Assembly (NCBI GenBank): GCA_949592205.1
Contig: CATIUR010000001.1
Coordinates: forward strand, 39,945,001-40,009,000
Length of the DNA stretch: 64,000 bases
Direction of reading: 5' to 3'
Origin: Helichrysum umbraculigerum
Lineage: Eukaryota; Streptophyta; Magnoliopsida; Asterales; Asteraceae
A program made the translations under genes and the position numbers. This document shows, in pieces, positions 44,924 to 57,400 of this stretch (position 1 is its first letter; every line of letters begins with the position of its first letter). The notes under the pieces are model-generated. The model was not told where the DNA came from. It ran no database searches and worked only from the letters and a program-made list of their open reading frames with translations.

Positions 44924-47900
44924 TTAGCTTGAGTGCACGGACGGTGCGTTGTCTGGGAAGAGATGTGGGTATTTCTGTCGCATTTGATCTTCCCGTTCCC
45001 AGGTGAACTCAGGGCCGCGCCTAGAATTCCACCTGACTTTTACTATGGGAATACGACTCTGTTTCAATTGCTTGACCTCTCGGTCCATGATTTCCATAGG
45101 TTTCTCGACAAAATGAAGTTTATCATCGATTTGAATTTCGTCGAGCGGTATAATCAGTGTCTCGTCAGACAGACATTTCTTCAAGTTAGAAACGTGGAAT
45201 GTGTTGTGTACGCTGCTAAGTTCAGCAGGAAGTTGCAGGCGATATGCCACTGGACCAATCCTTTCAAGGATTTCGAATGGTCCGATGTATCTAGGATTTA
45301 GTTTGCCTCGTTTCCCGAATCGAATAACACCTTTCCACGGTGCCACTTTGAGAAGTACCTTGTCTCCTACCTGGAACTCAAGGTGTTTGCGTCTCACGTC
45401 AGCATAGCTTTTCTGACGATCACGTGCGGCTTTCAGCCGGTTTTGAATACCAACGATTTTCTCAGTAGTTTCTTGAATGACTTCTGGACCCGTGAGTTGG
45501 GAATCTCCTAACTCAGTCCAACAGATGGGTGATCGGCACTTACGCCCGTAAAGTGCCTCAAAGGGTGCAGCCTTTATGCTGGTATGATAACTGTTGTTGT
45601 ACGTGAACTCGCACAACGGTAAATGATTTTCCCAAGAAGTACCGAAGTCGACTACGCAGGCTCGTAGCATATCCTCCAGTGTTTGAATACTTCGCTCGCT
45701 TTGGCCATCGGTTTGCGGGTGATAAGCAGTACTCATATCCAGACGAGTACCAAGAGATTTCTATAGCGATTGCCAAAAGTTAGAAGTAAAACGGCTGTCC
45801 CTATCCGAGATGATCGAGATAGGTACACCGTGTCGCGAGATGATTTCCTTGACATAGATGCGAGTCAGACGCTCCATCTTGTCGGTTTCCTTGATGGCCA
45901 GAAAATGAGCAGATTTCGTGAGACGGTCCACGATCACCCAAATGGTATCGCAACCACTCGAAGTTTTTGGTAGTTTGGTAATGAAGTCCATGGAAATCTG
46001 TTCCCATTTCCATTGAGGAATTTCAGGTTGTTGAAGCAACCCAGAGGGTCTTTGGTGTTCGGTCTTTACTTTGGAACAGGTTAGGCATTTACTGACGTAC
46101 AAGGCAATGTCAGCTTTCATGTTAGGCCACCAATACAACCCTTTGACGTCATGATACATCTTGTCAGATCCAGGATGTATAGAGTATCGAGATTTGTGAG
46201 CTTCAGCCATCACCAAATCTCGCAAGTTTCCGAATTTGGGTAACCACACCCGGTTAGAGAAGTATCGAGTTCCATCGGGTTTGATTTCGAATTGTTTATC
46301 CAAGCCTCGCAGGGCTTCATTTTTCAAGTTTTCATCGTTGAGTGCTTCAAGTTGAGCGGTAAGGATTTGAGCAGGAAGCTCGTTACGAATTGTCATAGAA
46401 AGTGCTCGGACTCGAAGGGGTTTCACTCGTTCTTTTCGGCTTAAGGCATCGGCCACTACGTTAGCCTTGCCCGGATGGTATTTGATCTCGCAGTCGTAGT
46501 CACTAAGTAACTCAACCCAGCGACGTTGTCTCATGTTTAGATCTTTCTGATCGAATATGTGTTGGAGACTTTTGTGATCGGTAAAGATAGTGCTTCTCGT
46601 ACCGCAGAGATAATGTCTCCAGATTTTCAATGCGAAGACCACAGCACCTAACTCGAGGTCGTGGGTCGTATAGTTTTTCTCGTGGATTTTCAGTTGTCGT
46701 GAGGCGTAGGCAATGACTTTTTCCCGTTGCATCAACACACAACCAAGTCCTTGGTGTGAGGCGTCGCAGTAAACTATGAAATCGTCGGTGCCCTCGGGTA
46801 AGGACAAGATTGGTGCACTGCAAAGTTTGTTTTTCAATAGCTGGAAGGCTGACTCTTGTTTATCCGTCCAATCGAATTTCTTATCTTTCTGAGTCAGTGT
46901 GGTTAGGGGAACAGCTATTCTTGAAAAGTTTTCGATGAATCGGCGATAATAACCAGCAAGACCTAAGAATTGTCTCACTTCGGTTGGAGTGGTCGGTGAC
47001 TCCCAGCCCTTGATTGCTTCAATCTTGGCGGGATCAACATGAATTCCTTGGCTGTCAATCACGTGCCCGAGGAATTGAACGGTTCGAATCCAGAACTCAC
47101 ACTTAGAGAATTTGGCATATAACTCTTCGTGTTTCAGAAGTCCTAGAATGGTTTTCAGATGTTGAGCATGTTCCTGTTCGTTACGAGAGTAAATCAGGAT
47201 ATCATCGATGAACACAATGACGAATTTGTCAAGATATGGTTTGCACGCCCGATTCATAAGGTCCATGAATACGGCCGGTGCGTTGGTTAACCCGAATGGC
47301 ATCACTTGGAATTCATAATGCCCATAACGAGTTCGGAAAGCTGTCTTTGGGATATCATTGTCACGGACTCGGAGTTGATGATAACCCGACCGTAGATCAA
47401 TCTTTGAGTAAACACTCGATCCCTGGAGTTGGTCAAACAGATCATCAATTCTAGGAAGTGGGTACCGATTCTTTATGGTTAGCTTATTCAGCTCTCGGTA
47501 GTCAATACACATGCGGAAAGATCCATCTTTCTTTTTCACGAATAAGACCGGAGCTCCCCAAGGCGAGGAACTTGGTCGAATGAATCCTCTGTCCAGGAGT
47601 TCCTGTAGTTGGTTAGACAACTCCTGCATTTCAGATGGTGCTAAACGGTAAGGGGCTCGTGCCACGGGTGCAGCTCCAGGCACCAGTTCGATTTGGAATT
47701 CAACTTGTCTAGGTGGCGGAAGTCCGGGCAAGTCTTCAGGAAAGACTTCCGGAAAATCCCGCACGATCGGAACATCCTCAAGTTGCTTCCCCTCCGACTT
47801 CTTCTCCGTTACATGTGCGAGGATGGCTTGATACCCTTTTCGTAGATATTTTCTCGTTTTCAGACAGGATACAATATTCAGATTCCGTCTACCGGTCTCC

Positions 47901-49333
47901 CCTTGTAGGACTAAGGTTCCACCAGAGACAAGAGGTATGCGAACGAGTTTGTCATGACAGATGATTTCAGCTCGGTGATTGGATAACCAATCCATACCGA
48001 CAATAATATCGAAGCTGCCGATCTCGACAGGGATTAAATCAATGGAAAACGTTTCGTTCGTGAGGTTAAGTGTACAGTTGTGTATGATACTATCAGTCTC
48101 AATCAGTTTGCCATTAGCTAATTCTACAATGTATTTAGCATCTAAGGCAGTGGGAGTAATATCAAGTAAAGGGCTAAATTTCTCAGATATGAAGCTTCTA
48201 TCGGCACCGGTATCAAATAACACAGAAGCAGTAAGGTCGTTGAGAAGGAACGTACCCGTCACGACGTTCGGGTCTTGTCTGGCTTCCCCAGCCTTGATAA
48301 CGAATGCTCTACCGCGAGCAGGGTTATTGTTGTTTTTCAGCTTTGGGCAATCTTTCTTGAAATGCCCTGTATTTCCGCACCCAAAGCAGGCCTTTGGTGC
48401 ATTAGTGTTGGGGGTGGGAATGTTGGTTCGGCAATCCTTGGCTAGATGCCCGAACCGCTTGCAGTTGGAGCAAGGGCAAGAACCGTCATGGTGGCGGTTG
48501 CATTTGGGACAGTAGGGTCTGCTCCCGCTGTACCCTTTCTTCTCCGAAGTTCCAGATGAATAAGCCTTAATGTACTCAGGCTTTTTGTTGGAGGTTTGGT
48601 TGGATGAGTTGGGGTTACCTTCCCACTTGCGTTTGTTGTTTGTAGATGGGGTTGGAGTTGTACCACGGCGGACAGAATTTGCCGTTAGTTCATGGGCCAT
48701 ACGGATGGCGCTCTGAATAGTACCCGGTTTGGAAGAAGTTACCAGGTCTTGGAGTCTCTCAGGAAGACCATCAACAAATTTCTCGATCCTCTTGTACTCA
48801 GGATCGACCATGGTTGGGCACAGAAGTGCCAGTTGGTGGAAACGGTTGGTGTAGCCGGTGATATCATTACCTTGCATCTTATGGTTCCAGAATTCCACTT
48901 CTAGTTGTTTCAATTCATCCCTGGGGCAATACTCACCCCTCAACATCTTTTTCAACTCCTCCCACGGGAGTTGGTAAGCAGTAGCAACACTCACAGTCTG
49001 GGCATAAGTGTTCCACCAGGTGAGTGCGGTGTCAGTAAAAGTACTAACGGAGAACTTAACCTTATCTCCCTCCGCACAGTTGCAGATAAGAAATACAGAC
49101 TCAACTTTCTCGATCCAGCGTACTAGACCTATAGCTCCCTCGGTACCTGCAAAGTTTAGAGGTTTGCAGTTCTGGAAGTCCTTGTAAGAACAGGGTTTAG
49201 CAGTAGTGGTTTCAGCGGCATCGCTATTTCTCGAGGAATTTGGTGGAGTATTCCGAGCCAAGGCTTCAGTAACAGCCTGGGTTATAAGGGAGGTAATCTG
49301 GGCGTCGGTGTATGGTCGTGTCTTTGGCGGCAT
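44924..49333 (-). pseudogene. gag-pol: Tekay-B gag-pol polyprotein, one amber stop in integrase
   Basis: One frame of 1470 codons. Residues: gag capsid about 50-230; zinc knuckles C288-C291-H296-C301 and C316-C319-H324-C329; protease D374-T-G; RT with RMCIDYRELN at 607-616, D646 and FIDD at 708-711; RNase H D857, E894, D919; integrase finger H1046, H1053, C1083, C1086; catalytic D1116, D1177, E1213, giving the D35E spacing; chromodomain-like C-terminus (VRWNSRRGPEFTWERED). The only defect is TAG at 45763-45761 (codon 1191), between D1177 and E1213. Tekay-1 and Tekay-A have Gln there, so CAG to TAG fits. Start ATG at 49333 (MPPKTRPYTD). With the stop, integrase loses its catalytic Glu and chromodomain. 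Confidence 0.97.
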
Positions 49334-49695
49334 GATTCTTCAATAAAAGAAATGAAGATACATGAGATTTTGTATGAGCTGGTAATTGTCACAGATGTAC
49401 ATGTATAAAAGTAGTAATACATAACATCAACATGGAAAATGACAATTAATGTGAGTTGAGATAACAAAGGATATCTGATAGATAAAGTGAGTTCAAAAGT
49501 TACATCCTACAGAGATAATACAAAAGGTGTCGGGAATGGTTACATCCGACTAGTTTATAGAGTAGTGCTAGATAGTCCCTAGATTACGAGGTAGATTACA
49601 AGACAAAAACTACACTATTCTTAATGTAGATTAATTTGTTCCATAGCGTGCCAAGGCGGTCCACAGTTTCTGCTAGTCGATTGGTTCATTCTTAG
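49334..49695 (-). other. Tekay-B leader between upstream ORF and gag
   Basis: No ORF with family features and no clear repeat; AT-rich untranslated leader. Confidence 0.6.
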
Positions 49696-50172
49696 TTACG
49701 GTTCCTGGCTTTCGGATTCGTCTTCCGACTCCAGGTTCAGGTCGTGTGGGTGGTAGCGTGCCTCGAGCATGTCCCTGTATCTTTGAGTCGTGGAGCGGTA
49801 CCTAGTCTCCTCCGTTGATTTCCTGCCCAAACGTTTGATCCATGTTTTGGTCCTACGGGTTAGGTTGGTGGCCACTTTCTTCCAGTAACGGATCTTATCT
49901 TTGATTCGTGTAGGGACAGATCGGTTTGAGATTCTCAATCTTTGCTCATAGTCTATGCACTTACGCTTAAGTGCCCAATTTCGGCCGTCTAGTCCCACAG
50001 CCTGATCTCGCACTCTCTCATATTCTTCTATGTCGATGCCAGTCATTTCGAAATTCTGATTTTCGTTTCCCTCCAGCATGATTTCTTCTTCTGGTACGAT
50101 GTCCTCATCGAGATACGTGTACTGAATTTGTTCCTCGTGGACTTGGTCACTATCAGACATGTGGTCGTCCAT
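49696..50172 (-). CDS. Tekay-B leader ORF, unknown protein (158 aa)
   Basis: An uninterrupted ORF between the primer site and gag, on the element's own strand. N-terminal third is very acidic (MDDHMSDSDQVHEEQ... up to about residue 55). The middle is strongly basic with a likely helix (IKDKIRYWKKVATNLTRRTKTWIKRLGRK, residues about 88-116). The end is acidic (NLESEDESESQEP). No zinc finger, protease or membrane feature. I do not recognise a family. Usual Tekay elements start with gag, so this is an extra. It ends 362 bp before the gag start, and any translation of both from one RNA would need reinitiation, internal entry or splicing. Since Tekay-B is young, openness alone is weak proof of function. 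Confidence 0.55.
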   Translation of the reverse strand: MDDHMSDSDQVHEEQIQYTYLDEDIVPEEEIMLEGNENQNFEMTGIDIEEYERVRDQAVGLDGRNWALKRKCIDYEQRLRISNRSVPTRIKDKIRYWKKVATNLTRRTKTWIKRLGRKSTEETRYRSTTQRYRDMLEARYHPHDLNLESEDESESQEP

Positions 50173-50739
50173 TTGGGAATTCGCGTCTTTGAGTTCTATA
50201 GAAATGACAGAGAGAGGATTTTAGTCCTTGGAAGTACGTTGTTTCAGGGTGTTAGATGTGATTTTCGTAAAATCATTAGAGTGCGCCACAAGGTGGTGTG
50301 ACGGTGATCAAGTCTGTCATGGTCGGTGCAAACCGCTGAGAGAAATTCGTAAGTGTTACCAGGGAAACGTCGGCTATCTCTATAGCGAGTGTGTTTACGT
50401 GCGAGGCCTATTCATATATATAATAGCCTAGTAGTATAGTCAGCGAGTGAGGCCTATGTATGTATATACTCGTATATCACATAATAGCCTAGCGTATGTC
50501 TAGCACATAACAAGTAAGAGTCTCGGTTCTCTCGTGGTCAGAGTCTACTAACGCATTCCTGTTTGACATAACCATTTCAGACCTCACATCATCTTTCCTT
50601 AATTGTACATAGTTGATCAGGCTATGTTAAATTAAAGTCGTATGATGTAATTCCTGAACCAATCATGCCTAATAAGGAAATACTGCCTAATGGTCATAGT
50701 CTAGGCCCACTAAATGCAACCTAGTTCACTATAACCTTA

Positions 50740-50752
50740 GGCTCTGATACCA
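50740..50752 (-). promoter_or_regulatory. Primer-binding site of Tekay-B (initiator tRNA-Met)
   Basis: Minus strand TGGTATCAGAGCC, 3 nt after the 5' LTR end; complementary to the 3' end of plant initiator tRNA-Met. Confidence 0.93.
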
Positions 50753-50755
50753 ATC

Positions 50756-53146
50756 TGTAACACCCCCAAATTTAGTGATTTGCGGAAGCATACTTGGGTG
50801 TTACTAATCAATATACAAAGCACAAGATATACAGCAAACGACCTCTAAATGAGACGTTTTGTAAATTAGTTACATTCCATAGATATAATGTTTGAAAACT
50901 TAGTGTTTTCGTATACAAAATGTAGTTTCCCCTAGAGTCCACGCGTATAGCGGGAGATTCTATTACATAACCGTAATATACAAAAGATAATGCTAAGAAT
51001 CTCTGTTAATGCGGTTGTGTTGAAATCATGCGACTCTAGCTAAAATCTTGGAGTAATCCTACTCCATCCGGGTACCTGAGAAAACATGCTGAAAAGTGTC
51101 AACCAAAAAGGTTGGTGAATCTCACAGGTTTGTAAATGATATCGGCTTGAACATGAGATTTCAGTTATAGTGCCCGTAGGCGTAAAATCAACCATTGCAA
51201 TCCAGCAATCGTAAAATCAGTATTTGCAATCCAGCAAACGTAAATAAATAAGTTTATACCGTTGCCATGAGGCTCATAATCGAAGCTTAACCCGTAAATA
51301 ATATGTTTGCTCCCGTGACATGCTCGTAAGTGAGCAAGCATCAGTAACGAATAAGTTGTCACCCGTTTATACGTGTAAATCGGTACGTGGCAGCGCTACT
51401 GCCCCGGGTGGGGAGGGTCATTTCCCTAATGGATCCATTAACTACTGTTCGCGCTTAAGTCCATAACTAACGATATATGATGGAGAGACTTCTGTTTGTA
51501 AGTAAACTCATGCAATTTCGTTTGGTATAGTAAACAGTGTAGTACTTATGTTCAAGGAAAAAGTAGTAGCATGTATCTCCCCCAATAAGATAAAACAGTA
51601 AAAGTGGGGCCGTAAGACTCACCTGAGTCTTTGCAAGTACGTTTATATCAATAAACGAGTAATTAATATCAACCGTAGGTTCTCCGAACCCGTAACCTTC
51701 AAATGCCTAAACATATAAAGTTAAGTAAGTAGATGTCCCGCAAGACCATCTAGGCTAGTTGTTTACACAACTCATTATGTCCAAGTGTTTGTTTAGTAAT
51801 CCGTTTGTAGTTTGAAAACAAATATGGCCCGTTGGTGACGGTTTGTAATAATGATTCAAAGTGTTATCATTTATAACGCAATTTAGTGTAATTGTAATAG
51901 AAAGTATGTTCTATGACGTTTGTTAAGTCGTATGACATAAGTATTTGAAGTTGTGTAAGTTCGACACTTAGTAAAATCTGACTTTTCAAGGTTCTGGTTT
52001 GTGCGACGTAGCATGCGACGTAGCATGCGACGTAGGGTGCGACGTAGGGAGGTACGTCGCATGATGCGACCTTCGCAAATCAATGCGACGTAGGTTCGGT
52101 TTGCGACGTAAAAGTCTACGTCGCTATGTGCGACGTCCGCAAGTTAATGCGACGTAATAGGCTGCGTCGCTAGTGCGACGTTGGGATATCTGTGCGACGT
52201 AGGCCGTGACGTCGCTAAATGCGACGTTGGCCACAAAATGCGACGTTTTGAGCTACGTCGCAGATAGTCCAGCGTCTCTGCGACGTAGCGGTCTGATCGG
52301 AATTTGGTGGCCGGAAAATCGGTCGAAAAGCTTCCGTTTGGTCCAAATCTTTTACCCAACCCATTTTTGGACATTTTAAGCATATATAAACCATAAAAAC
52401 GTAAAAATGAGCAAAAACGGAGAGTTTCGGGTTTTATCGAAAACTTACAAAATGTCGGATAGAAAATCCGAAAAGATAGGAATGTAGATCGTGTGATGGT
52501 GAACGTTTTCTTCCAAAGAGAGGCTATGATCCGGCGTCGTTTAATACGTTTATTTGTCGATTTAGTGAGGTTTTTGGGTGGTGGTGTTTGAGAGAAAAAG
52601 AAAGAAAAGAGGAGAAGAGAGAGAGAGTGTGTGGGTTGAATGAGGAAAAAGGGAGGAAGAATGGGGGTTTTGGTGAAAGCCCCCATTTTTCAGTCCACGC
52701 GCCGCGCTCCGTGCGGTGTTCGTTTTCTCCATCGTTTAGGCGTTAAATCAAGCGGTTATATTTTTAAAAGATGACGGGAATATTTTAATGAAATTCCTTG
52801 AAATTAATTATAAAAACAATTTGTCGAAGTATTAAAATTCTTAACTCGCGTTTAATACGTATTCGCAAATTATTTAAAATGTCGTCGCGATATTATAAAT
52901 AATGTTTGTTCGCTGTGTATTTTATATAATAAAATACGTTCTCATTATTTAGGTAAGTTTCTGTCACCAACGTCCAAATCACTGTGTCGGACTCCGTCCG
53001 GTTAATTCGTACGATTTATCCAAATCGCGTAAAAACACACACATATATATACAAATAGAGCCTGTAATTAGTCCTATTACATACTAATTACAACTAGTTA
53101 CAATCAATTAGGCATAAATAATTATCCTAATTTAGCAGGTGTTACA
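50756..53146 (-). repeat. 5' LTR of Tekay-B (2391 bp)
   Basis: Same as the 3' LTR except for the noted base at 52778. Contains the word cluster at 51998-52290 and the pyrimidine leader. Confidence 0.97.
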
Positions 53147-53151
53147 TCATA

Positions 53152-53291
53152 CATAGACTGAATTTCACTTTTCATAGCTTCCTTCCACTTAGCAGCCTCA
53201 TGGCCTGCCATCGCTTCCTTGTAGTTAGCAGGCTCATCTAATTCAGCCAGTGTACTATCATTTATCTTATCATCTTCTTCTATTTGGTAAA
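53152..53291 (-). pseudogene. Copia RT, upstream piece
   Basis: Minus strand reads LDEPANYKEAMAG, then AAKWKEAMKSEIQSMYD, the conserved start of copia RT. It joins to the QVWNLVD part at 42499 across Tekay-B. Cut at 53291 by the Tat element. Confidence 0.85.
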
Positions 53292-54391
53292 TGTTGTGGG
53301 TAGATTTTTATCTAACTTTGCAGGATCTTTGCCAGCATCATAATACTATTACTCAGGTATGGAAGTTGTTTACATTTATTATTCGTATCAAAGGATATTG
53401 ATGGTTTGTAAGTCTGCATTCAGGATCACGGATATAACTGAGGATCCTGGGAGTATCTTTATTATTTGTCTTGCAGGATCCTATTCAGGATATATTTATC
53501 TAACACAATTATGCAGGATTCTGGACCAGGAAGATATTTATTTAAGGATCCTATGATCAACCTCGGAGTACACATAGCTCAAGATCCTGGACTTATCTTA
53601 GTTAAGGATCATGAACTATATAACGCGTTTGTTTTTCTTAAGTATTGACCGGGTCTTAGGAGGAACGCGTTAATGAGATACGCTCCGGATTACGTGAAGA
53701 GGATCTGATACGATTTCATGAAGACGAAGTCTTACGCACGTGTAAAATGAAGTCAAAAGAGACGTTGGGAGTCCTCATCATTCCTCGGAGGATCCCTGAT
53801 TTCTCAGAATTATTGTTATACACTCTTAGTATTTAAACGAGGCTCGGATGATCATTTAGGATGATTACTTGCTATTTTTTCACCTGTAAACACTCACACA
53901 CTTTGCTCTCACTCTCGTTTACGATCATTTCATTCACACTTAGCTAAAATCACACACAAATTCACCTAGCCGATCATCCTTGTGCTCTTAGATTGTAATC
54001 AACTACTTTCATCTTTATAAGATTAACAAAGGCAAGGATCGTTTGATCCTTCTCGAGGTTTTGTGCCGGCGATCAACCTTGATCAAGGGCTTTCCTCGTA
54101 TATCATCATGTCGACTTTATTTACTTGTCATTTATATTGCTTCCGTAGCATTCCGTTCACATTTTTGTCGTCAACATTGTAATTATCTTTAATTTATACT
54201 CAAACTTTGATATGTAAACGTTTGTTCAACAAGGATCCACAGATTCAATCAATCTTTTTAACACAAAATATTGACTTACTAATAGAGATAATCGTGTAAA
54301 GGCGTAATTATCTTGATAGTAATTTTTACACCTGACCTCACAAACTAATTTTTGATCACTTAATTGCTTTTAGTAATTTTTGACCAAAACA
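53292..54391 (+). repeat. 5' LTR of the Tat element (1100 bp)
   Basis: Starts TGTTGTGGG and ends CAAAACA 3 nt before the primer site. The first 691 bp are repeated at 62627-63317 with few differences. A TATTTAAA at about 53830 is the best TATA candidate. Short ORFs at 53359-53648 are shadows of the repeated AGGATCC words. Confidence 0.9.
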
Positions 54392-54394
54392 ATT

Positions 54395-54411
54395 TGGCGC
54401 CCACCGTGGGG
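54395..54411 (+). promoter_or_regulatory. Primer-binding site of the Tat element
   Basis: TGGCGCCCACCGTGGGG, 3 nt after the LTR end. It differs from the Athila sites. I believe this form pairs with tRNA-Arg in Tat elements but cannot verify it. Confidence 0.8.
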
Positions 54412-54486
54412 CAATTGGTGTTTTGCTTGATCAATTTTTTGTTAAAATCCTTGTTGAGTCATTTTTTTCAAAAATTTCTGTCAAAA

Positions 54487-57400
54487 ATGTCGAGCCAAGG
54501 ACGATCTACATCATCCACCATGCCATCATCATCGTCTGCTAGAACTACTATTCCTCCTGCTCCACCTCTCACATCATCTCAACAACAGCCGCAAAATGTC
54601 AATCAAAGGCTTTCGTCGGCTGGATCCACTTCTATGGGGGCTGGATTCTTATCGGATCCAGACCCTGTTATGATTGCTAACCGGGATATCGTGTCTATGT
54701 TTACGCAGGTTAAGGAGCAGCTTCAACGAGTGGAGAGAAGCAACGAAATCCTGAGAAAGGACGTGGAGGACATGAGGACTAGGAGCAATGTTCCGGTTTC
54801 TCAAGTTACTACTCCTATCCGAAGCAGGATCCTTGATTTTGGCACTCCTCCATCAGCGGAACATCAAGGAGATTTCATATCTATGCAAGGGAGCACTAGG
54901 ATCCCTGATCCAATATTTGCTACAGGAGTTTCTACATCAAGGGTTCAACAATCTAATCCAGGATCCTTATACAGGACTCCTGACGATGGTAACATGTTCA
55001 ATAATTTTACCTCTAATAATACTGTTGGGACTAACAATTTTCAGGATCCTGGAATTAGTCCTATGATGGCGAGAGAAATACAGAAATTGAAGGATATGAT
55101 ATCAAGCGTCCCCGGAGTTGTACAACCAATTCCAGAAGTTGCACCAACGGCGCACAGGATCTCGAGATTTGCACCACCTATTTGTGATGCCGAGATCCCG
55201 AAAAGATTTCAGACACCCAATATGAAGCTGTATGATGGAACGACGGATCCTGAGGAGCACATTGCGCAATATAGGGAGAGGATGGAAATCATTCCAATTC
55301 CTTCTGATCTTAAATAAGCATGTTTATGCAAGGGCTTTGGCGCTACTCTCACAGGATCCGCGCTAAAATGGCTATTGAACGTTCCTCCTTACTCTATTAC
55401 TTCATTTGCTCATCTGGTTAATTTATTTAATAATCAATTCTCTTGCAGTAGGACATTTGAAAAATTAACAACTGATCTATATAGAATTGTCCAAAAAGCT
55501 AACGAGTCTCTTCGAGATTTTGTAGGGAGATTTGGGAGAGAATCCTTGAACATACCAAATTTGGATATGCCTACTGCCGTACAAGCCTTTAAAATGGGAA
55601 TCAAAAGGGATTCCCCATTTTATGAGGATCTTGTTATGAATCCTTGCAGGAACCTCGATGAAGTCAGAAACAATGCTTTAAGGTTTATCAGACTGGAAGA
55701 AGATGCAATGATACAGAAGAGGGTGGATACTCAATCAGCATACGATAGGCCTAACATGAAGTCAGATTCGTCCTCATTCAGATCAAACCGGAACAAACCT
55801 TATACCAGAAATGAGGATCGTCGTGTGAATGTTGTTGACGAAGAATATCCTAAAATTACTGATTATAATTTTTCTGTAGATACAACAGATATATTGTGTG
55901 CTATGCAGGATCTAAGAGACAAGGCAAGATAGCCAAAGAAGAATGAAAAGTCTTATGCATGGAAGGATAAATCTAAATGGTGTGCCTATCATGAGGATTT
56001 TGGCCACACGACTGAGAATTGCATAGCTCTCCGGAAAGAGATCAGTCATCTACTCAACAAAGGATACTTGAAGGATCTGCTTGGGAAAAAGAAGGATCAC
56101 GCGAAGGATCATGACAGAGTTCAGGATCCTGAGTCTCAGGATAATCGCAGGATCCCTACTAGAGCATGATCCCCACCTTCGGACGCCAAGGTAATCAATT
56201 TTATTTCTGGTGGCTCTGATATATGTGGCACTTCTTATTCTGCAGCAAAGAGGCACGCAAGGGAATCTAAGTCGGAAAAGCCATATAAACCCACAAGGAC
56301 TTCCATGAAGAAAGATGAGAAGGTCATAGCATTTGATGAGGATGACTTGCAAGATGTTCAGGATCCTCACCATGATGGTTTGGTTATTACTCTTTATGTT
56401 GCAAATCACTTTGTGCGAAGGATCCTGATTGATGGAGGAAGTTCAGTCAACATCATTTGTCTGGAGACCTTGAAAAGGATGGGTATCCCAGAATCAGAAA
56501 TCACCTCGAGATCCACTATATTGGTAGGATTCAATGGAGAGGCAAAGAATACGGTTGGTGATATCAAGTTGCCAATCTACATTGAAGGGGTAAACTCTAT
56601 TCAAAAGTTCTGTGTTATGGATTGTTTGTCAAGCTATAACATTATCCTAGGAAGACCATGGTTACATGATATGAAAGTGGTACCTTCAACGTATCATCAA
56701 TGCGTCAAATTACCAACCCCATGGGGGGTGGTCAAGATCAGCAGTGACCAACAAGAAGCAAAGGATTGTTATACAACTTCAATGAAATCTACTGCCAAGC
56801 CTCCGTCAGCATAGCAATTAAAGAACAAGGCATGGGATGTCCTGGATACAAAGGAGCAGGACATCAAAGAAGTGTCGCTAAGCTCGAAGGATCCTGAACA
56901 AAGGGTGCTTATTGGGTCAAGCATCCCAGGGGATCTTGAACAGAATCTGATGAAATTCTTGAATCAGAGGAAGTCAACTTTTGCCTGGAAGCCAGAAGAT
57001 ATGACAGGTCTATCTAAGGATATTATAACTCATAAACTTGGAATTGATAATAGTTTCAGGCCGGTTCAACAAAAGAGAAGAAAATTTGCGCCGGAAAGGA
57101 ATGCTATTATCCAGGCTGATGTAGAAAGACTACTTGCTCCTGGCATGATAAGGGAAGTAAAATTTCCGAGATGGTTGGAAAACGTGGTGGTGGTACAAAA
57201 GAAGAATGGGAAATGGAGAGTGTGTGTGGACTATACGGATCTCAATAAAGCCTGCCCAAAGGATCCTTTTCCATTGCCTCATATAGATTCAATGGTGAAT
57301 GCTACGGCTGGGCATGAGATCCTAACTTTTATGGATGCTTCGTCAGGATTTCAACAAATTCAGATGGAACCTTCAGACCAGGAAGACATAGCCTTCATAT

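Larger units (their letters stand above)
42500..53146 (-). mobile_element. Tekay-B: nearly intact young chromovirus (10,647 bp)
   Basis: Complete structure on the minus strand: 5' LTR 53146-50756, tRNA-Met primer site, leader with an ORF, gag-pol, purine tract, 3' LTR 44890-42500. Target duplication TCATA at 42495-42499 and 53147-53151. LTRs have equal length and, by eye, one difference (44522 A versus 52778 G). This is the youngest element in the window. One in-frame stop in integrase is the only obvious defect. Confidence 0.97.

Noticed and set aside
47713..49126. Plus-strand ORFs within Tekay-B gag-pol
   Set aside because: Shadows of the minus-strand polyprotein.
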